From Mycobacterium kansasii ATCC 12478 (GTDB lineage Bacteria; Actinomycetota; Actinomycetes; Mycobacteriales; Mycobacteriaceae), in contig NC_022663.1 of the NCBI RefSeq assembly GCF_000157895.3, forward strand, positions 310,001 through 374,000: a stretch of 64,000 nt of DNA. The letters run 5' to 3'. The notes under the pieces were generated by a model. It worked only from the letters and a program-made list of their open reading frames with translations. It had not been told where the DNA came from and did not search any database. Position numbers and translations under genes: made by a program. Positions within the stretch are counted from its first letter, which is position 1; the number at the start of each line of letters is the position of its first letter. Below are positions 60,948-64,000 of the stretch, piece after piece.

Positions 60948-63572
60948 TCAGTCGCCCGCCAAGCCCCCGGAAGCCAGCTCGAGCACGTGAATCTCCCCCG
61001 TGGAGCCGTCGACCTCGATGAGTGCGCCCTGCTGCAGGTATTGCGTTGCACCCTGGACATCGACCACACACGGGAAGCCGAACTCACGGGCCACCACGGC
61101 CGCATGGGACATGGGGCCGCCGAGTTCGGTGACCACGGCTGCGGCGTAGCAGAAGGCGGCGGTATAGCCGACGTCGGTGACCTCGGCGACCAGGATTTCG
61201 CCCGGCTGCAGGTCATCGATGGTTTCCGGACGCACGATCCGCACTCGGCCGCGGACCCGGCCACCGCAGACGCCGACTCCGCGCAATGTGTCCCCGGTCC
61301 CCAGCGCGGCCGACGATCCTGTCGATGGCTCCCAAGTCCCGCTGAACACCGTGGGGGGAACGACGGCGGTCAGCCTGCGTTGTTCGGCTCGGCGCCGGGC
61401 CACCAGCTCGGCGACGTCACCGGGCAGCGCGTCGAGCTCGTCGACCAGCAGGTAGAACACATCGTCAGCGGTTTCGACGACACCGGCCTCGACCAGCCGG
61501 CGCCCATACTCACGCAGCAGATCGCGCAGCACCCAAATCGCTCGGACCATCCGGTCGCGACGGACTTCCCGATCCCTTAGCTGACGCGCAGCCAGCAGCG
61601 CAACCGGCTTGGCCCGCAATGGGATTGCCGGATGCTGCGGCTCCGGTGCGGGCGGGGCGCTCAGCGCCTTGGCCACCATCCGGACCAGCAGTTCCGGATT
61701 GTCGGCGTAGCTGGTCGACAGCATCTCGACCTCAGCCGGACCGCGATGGCCGATCAACGAAAGCTCTTGCAGCACCAAGGCGTAGAACTGCGGCGCCCCC
61801 ACCGCCAGCTTGCCCAGGCGCTCCCCCGGCTCCGCCAGCACACGCATCACGTCGGGATCGCGCCGCGCGGCACTCACCAGTCGCTGCACGGCTTCCACCG
61901 GACGCGCGCTGACCAATTGCGGCCCCGCCGCCGGCGCGGTGTCCCGGCCGCATAAGGCACGCAACAGCACGTTGAAGGCGGCACACAGCATGAACGACCC
62001 GGATGCCAAGACCCAGCCATGAACCACGTGGTCTCGTGCCAGCAGGATCAGGCTCAGCAGCCGGTGATCGTCCAGCTGTGCGATGTCGCGGGCCAGCTGT
62101 TCCAGCCGGTCGACGTCGTCAAGGTAATCGCTGGTATCCAGTGGCGAACCTGCGCTCAATCCGACCAGGTTGACGCCGAATACCCCGATGTTGCGGACGG
62201 TGCGCAGTAGTCTGCGGGCTCGCCGCGATTCCGACGGCGGGCGCTCCTCCCCGAAGATAGGCAGCGACGCCATGCTGGGGCCGAAAAACCCGCTGTTGCT
62301 GACGATCATGGCCGGCTTGGCGAACGGCACGGTCTCGGCCATGAAGTGCGCCGAGGTGATGGCCCCGTACAGTCGGTGGGCAAAGACCGCCACCGTTCGC
62401 ATCGCGATTTCCCGCTGAATCACCCCCCCGGGCCGCAGCCGTTCGGCAATTCCCACCCCGCCGGCACGCAGTCCGCGTACGGTCACCGACGCCGACGACG
62501 GCGAGAACGGACCAGGCAGCGCCTCGGACAAATTCGTGGCCAGGAACGTCGGGAAACGGGGGTCGATCGGGGTGTCGAACTCGCCGTTGACCCCTTGGGG
62601 TCCCGCGAGTCTGGGAACGACGCCATCTTCGGCCGGGGTGTCGACAGCGGGAAGGTCCTGGATAGTGGCCAGCCGCCAGGGCAGGGCGAACACCCGGCTA
62701 CCTACAGAGACCCGGCCGCGCACCGCCAGGTCGAAATCTTGGACGGCCTCCTCGGCGGTCCACGCCGGTCGGAATCCCCACTCGTCGTGCAGCCGCGATG
62801 TGTCCATCGTCGGAACGCCTTGCAGCAGTTCGAGTTCGGCGAAGGATGGGACACGCTGCAACGCCCCGGCGGCAAACGGCAGAATAGTCCGGCCCAGTGC
62901 GGCGGCGATCTGGCGAAAAGTCGGCTGACCCGCAGCGGCCAGGTTCACCACACCGCTGTCGGCTCTCAGGATCGCCCGGATCAGTAGCCGAAGCACGTCG
63001 TCAACGTGGACCACCTGCACAACGGAATCGGCCGACCCGTCGGGGAATACCGGCAAGGCCCACACCCGTCGTGCCCAGTTGTCGACGCTGCGGCCGACGA
63101 TCAGTGCCGAGCGCACGGCGACCCATTGGGCTCCGGAGTCCGCCAGCAGCTGCTCGACCCGGGCTTGGTGTTGGCCCTCAAGGGAATTCGGTGCGAGGTC
63201 ATCGGTTTCGGTGGCCGGGCTCTGCCCCGGACGGTAGACGTGGGCCGAACTGACGAACACAATGCGTCCCGTCCCGGATTTGCCCATCGCTTCCAGGACG
63301 TTGCGTGTGCCATCGACATTGACCTGCTGGCCGATGCGGCTGTCCGGTCCCGGACTCCTGGCCCATGCGCAGTGCGCGACGACGTCGGCGCCGGTTATCG
63401 CGCGCCCGACCGCGGCTGCATCGCGAATATCGGCTGCGACGAAATCGGCTGCACTGAGCCAGCTTTCGGGCCTATGACGGGCGATACCGACAACCTGGTG
63501 GCCCTGGCTCAGCAATCTGGCGGCAAGACCCCGGCCGAGTACGCCGCTGGCCCCGGTGATCGCGACTCTCAT
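60948..63572 (-). CDS. Epimerase-PEP-utilising-domain fusion, Rv2047c-like
   Basis: An 874-residue protein. Residues 1-300 form an NAD-dependent epimerase/dehydratase domain (VAITGASGVLGRGLAARLL). The middle is less clear. Near the C-terminus, residues 770-870 form a phosphohistidine swivel domain of PEP-utilising enzymes (ELGGPMSHAAVVAREFGFPCVVDVQGAT). The His in SHAAVV is the phosphorylation site. The same fusion is found in Rv2047c, next to pks12. A 9-bp inverted repeat (CTGAAACCA/TGGTTTCAG) at 60922-60951 overlaps its stop and may end transcription. Confidence 0.88.
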   Translation of the reverse strand: MRVAITGASGVLGRGLAARLLSQGHQVVGIARHRPESWLSAADFVAADIRDAAAVGRAITGADVVAHCAWARSPGPDSRIGQQVNVDGTRNVLEAMGKSGTGRIVFVSSAHVYRPGQSPATETDDLAPNSLEGQHQARVEQLLADSGAQWVAVRSALIVGRSVDNWARRVWALPVFPDGSADSVVQVVHVDDVLRLLIRAILRADSGVVNLAAAGQPTFRQIAAALGRTILPFAAGALQRVPSFAELELLQGVPTMDTSRLHDEWGFRPAWTAEEAVQDFDLAVRGRVSVGSRVFALPWRLATIQDLPAVDTPAEDGVVPRLAGPQGVNGEFDTPIDPRFPTFLATNLSEALPGPFSPSSASVTVRGLRAGGVGIAERLRPGGVIQREIAMRTVAVFAHRLYGAITSAHFMAETVPFAKPAMIVSNSGFFGPSMASLPIFGEERPPSESRRARRLLRTVRNIGVFGVNLVGLSAGSPLDTSDYLDDVDRLEQLARDIAQLDDHRLLSLILLARDHVVHGWVLASGSFMLCAAFNVLLRALCGRDTAPAAGPQLVSARPVEAVQRLVSAARRDPDVMRVLAEPGERLGKLAVGAPQFYALVLQELSLIGHRGPAEVEMLSTSYADNPELLVRMVAKALSAPPAPEPQHPAIPLRAKPVALLAARQLRDREVRRDRMVRAIWVLRDLLREYGRRLVEAGVVETADDVFYLLVDELDALPGDVAELVARRRAEQRRLTAVVPPTVFSGTWEPSTGSSAALGTGDTLRGVGVCGGRVRGRVRIVRPETIDDLQPGEILVAEVTDVGYTAAFCYAAAVVTELGGPMSHAAVVAREFGFPCVVDVQGATQYLQQGALIEVDGSTGEIHVLELASGGLAGD

Positions 63573-63615
63573 CGAGCAGTTCGCCCCCACTGCATCATCG
63601 CCGGTTCGCTCATGG

Positions 63616-64000
63616 CTATTCGTCGTCGTCCATGAATGCGACGTTGACCAGGTCGTCGAGGTCCATGTCGGCAATGTCTTTTTCGGTGGTCGCTGCCGGC
63701 GTTGCCGCCTGACCGTTCACCTCGGTTTCCTGGGCCAAGGCCAGCAGCAGGTCCAGCACTCCCGCCTGCCGAAGTCGCTTGATCGGAATGGACGCCACCA
63801 CGCGTTGCAGTTCGGCCTCACCGGGTGCCGCGACCGGGGCATCCGGTGGTGATGCGCCCAGCAGTTCGCGGTGCATGTAGCCGGCCAGCGCGGCGGAGTT
63901 GGGGTAGTCGAAAATGAGCGTGGGCGAAAGCGCCAGACCGGTCGCGGATTTGAGCCTGTTGCGCATTTCGACCGCGGTCAGTGAATCGAAGCCCAACTCC
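63616..64000 (-). CDS. pks12: C-terminal end of a type I polyketide synthase, Pks12-like
   Basis: The visible end of a PKS cut by the window edge. It contains the acyl-carrier domain end with the phosphopantetheine Ser in GFDSLTAVEMRNRL, LSPTLIFDYPNSAALAGYM, and an acidic C-terminal tail. From synteny with Rv2048c it should be Pks12, the synthase of mannosyl-beta-1-phosphomycoketide. The 43-bp gap to the next gene suggests co-transcription. Confidence 0.85.
   Translation of the reverse strand, partial: ELGFDSLTAVEMRNRLKSATGLALSPTLIFDYPNSAALAGYMHRELLGASPPDAPVAAPGEAELQRVVASIPIKRLRQAGVLDLLLALAQETEVNGQAATPAATTEKDIADMDLDDLVNVAFMDDDE

Overview
The window is high-GC actinobacterial DNA from a mycobacterium. 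It holds two PPE-MPTR genes, a lipobox lipoprotein, a 13E12-type HNH gene, the 18-kDa-antigen small heat-shock protein and the end of a very large PKS. From about 38.3 kb to the end, the gene order follows the Mycobacterium tuberculosis segment Rv2034-Rv2048c: ArsR, SRPBCC, DinB-like, patatin, sugar ABC transporter, Rv2042c-like, pncA, lipT, lppI, Rv2047c-like, pks12. Extra genes are spliced into that order, so this is a related mycobacterium rather than M. tuberculosis. I cannot name the species.

Layout. 0-15 kb is accessory: a partial VapC toxin, a DUF2804 protein, a PPE-MPTR gene beside a decayed PPE fragment, copies of an intergenic repeat, a recombinase/XRE/zinc-finger trio whose third gene looks 3'-truncated, a TetR/PaaK-like ligase/hydrolase cluster, three copies of one palindrome, a CsaA-like gene, and a PPE-MPTR gene carrying three near-identical 432-bp repeats. 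15-24 kb is lipid and redox metabolism: TetR regulators, an esterase, an FAD/NAD oxidoreductase, an acyl-ACP thioesterase and an acyltransferase. 20.9-33.5 kb is a stress island: three tandem universal stress proteins, a pyruvate-oxidase-like enzyme, CsbD, UdgX, MerR/Hsp18, a FolE paralogue, a cold-shock protein and a formate/nitrite channel. Three DosR-like boxes precede the stress proteins.

33.5-37.1 kb is a tightly packed minus-strand operon in the order OsmC, cyanase, ACAD-fold flavoenzyme, ECF sigma, zinc anti-sigma, flavin reductase. The formate/nitrite channel follows 38 bp downstream. I judge this the most unusual gene system in the window: a sigma/anti-sigma pair embedded with cyanate and flavin-dependent chemistry.

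38.3-64 kb is the conserved backbone with insertions. A MASE1-GAF-PP2C phosphatase, a diiron protein with its reductase, and a TetR lie between the sugar transporter and the pncA unit. A DoxX-like protein with 22-residue amphipathic repeats, a gluconokinase and a kinase-like fusion lie between pncA and lipT. A merR/thioredoxin-like/merB-like cassette plus a frameshifted 13E12 gene lie between lppI and the Rv2047c homologue. No rRNA, tRNA or CRISPR array was seen. All calls come from reading the sequence; no database search was run.
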